Below, piece after piece: positions 63,771-64,000 of a stretch of 64,000 nucleotides of DNA. Below the pieces are notes generated by a model. It was not told the origin of the DNA, did no database searches, and was given only the letters and a program-made list of their open reading frames with translations. The first letter of the stretch is position 1, and each line of letters begins with the position of its first letter. The translations under genes and the position numbers were made by a program. Source of the stretch: Apilactobacillus kunkeei (GTDB lineage: Bacteria > Bacillota > Bacilli > Lactobacillales > Lactobacillaceae); NCBI RefSeq assembly GCF_001308195.1, contig NZ_JXDF01000018.1:62001-126000 (forward strand). Reading direction: 5' to 3'.

Positions 63771-64000
63771 TTAGTTATTTACTTGTCCTTGTGCTTTGGC
63801 AATTTCGTCGGCATCCCTTAGACTTAGTTTTTCAACATCTAAGACCTTGTCCACTAGTCCATTATAGAAACTAGTTTCGTGAGATACGATAATTGCATTT
63901 CCAGGGAAGTTATTAATCGCGTGTTTTAGTGATTCCTTGGTTTCGTCATCCAAGTGGTTAGTAGGTTCGTCCATGATTAAGAAGTTAGATGGAGTGAATT
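63771..64000 (-). CDS. ABC-F family ATPase, C-terminal end only
   Basis: The gene runs off the right edge; 76 residues and the stop codon are visible. Walker B with SNFLIMDEPTNHLDDETKES is diagnostic of the soluble ABC-F family of ribosome-associated ATPases, followed by the H-loop IIVSHETSFYNGLVDKVLDV. Which member (housekeeping Uup/EttA-like or antibiotic-protection type) cannot be told from this fragment. Confidence 0.88.
   Translation of the reverse strand, partial: FTPSNFLIMDEPTNHLDDETKESLKHAINNFPGNAIIVSHETSFYNGLVDKVLDVEKLSLRDADEIAKAQGQVNN

Overview
The window looks like a chromosomal segment of a low-GC Gram-positive lactic acid bacterium of the family Lactobacillaceae. The evidence is the run ctsR-clpC, rpoB-rpoC, rpsL-rpsG-fusA and the S10 ribosomal operon, ctsR-clpC without mcsAB, a T-box, a lysine riboswitch, a CtsR box, a leader like the lactobacillar rpoB RNA motif, and peptide-use genes (PepX, PepI, Opp). 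Genus is not decidable by eye.

Layout. 1-5300 (minus): S10 operon from rpsJ to rpsQ, cut off at the ribosome-binding site of the next gene (rplN expected), with its promoter and a GC-rich structured leader. 5519-8820 (minus): rpsL-rpsG-fusA with a leader, a terminator between rpsG and fusA, and a final terminator. 8866-9525 (plus): a lone prepilin-peptidase gene. 9564-17076 (minus): rpoB-rpoC behind a leader that carries a terminator hairpin. 17118-20163 (minus): ctsR-clpC under a CtsR box. 20181-21016 (minus): eight tRNA genes with their own promoter and no rRNA. 21179-25278: serS (T-box), a deoxynucleoside kinase and a lysine permease (lysine riboswitch). 25281-36862: mostly single genes and pairs: acetyltransferases, a hydrolase, a PAP2 phosphatase, a TauE-like exporter pair, a split ThrE-like exporter, an MntR-type repressor, a small regulator/membrane-protein cassette, a cation efflux protein, a pseudouridine synthase operon and a carbonic anhydrase. 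36895-46333: fumarate reductase-like flavoprotein, alcohol dehydrogenase, EamA exporter, proBA, a secreted surface protein, guaA and coaA. 46451-55326: HelD, a histidine phosphatase and the oppABCDF operon. 55634-64000: hflX, azlCD, a nucleotide-kinase/Nudix pair, pepX-pepI, an unusual hairpin array, two membrane proteins of unknown function and the end of an ABC-F gene.

How it fits together. The first third is the transcription/translation core, and each of its main operons has a recognisable leader or promoter. Much of the rest concerns amino-acid economy: peptide uptake (Opp), proline-peptide cleavage (PepX, PepI), lysine uptake, branched-chain and Thr/Ser export, and proline synthesis. 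Transcription units are almost all closed by strong bidirectional hairpin terminators.

The most unusual things seen are: (1) a 146-bp array of five tandem mini-hairpins after pepI whose arms change in a compensatory way; (2) two genes (azlC and a small membrane protein) whose best-placed start codon is ATC behind a strong Shine-Dalgarno; (3) two accessory genes or gene pairs each bracketed by a near-identical pair of terminators; (4) an autoregulated-looking regulator/membrane-protein cassette with a perfect 18-bp palindrome; (5) structured leaders of the S10, str and rpoB operons. No prophage, insertion sequence, CRISPR array or new multi-gene defence-type system was recognised.
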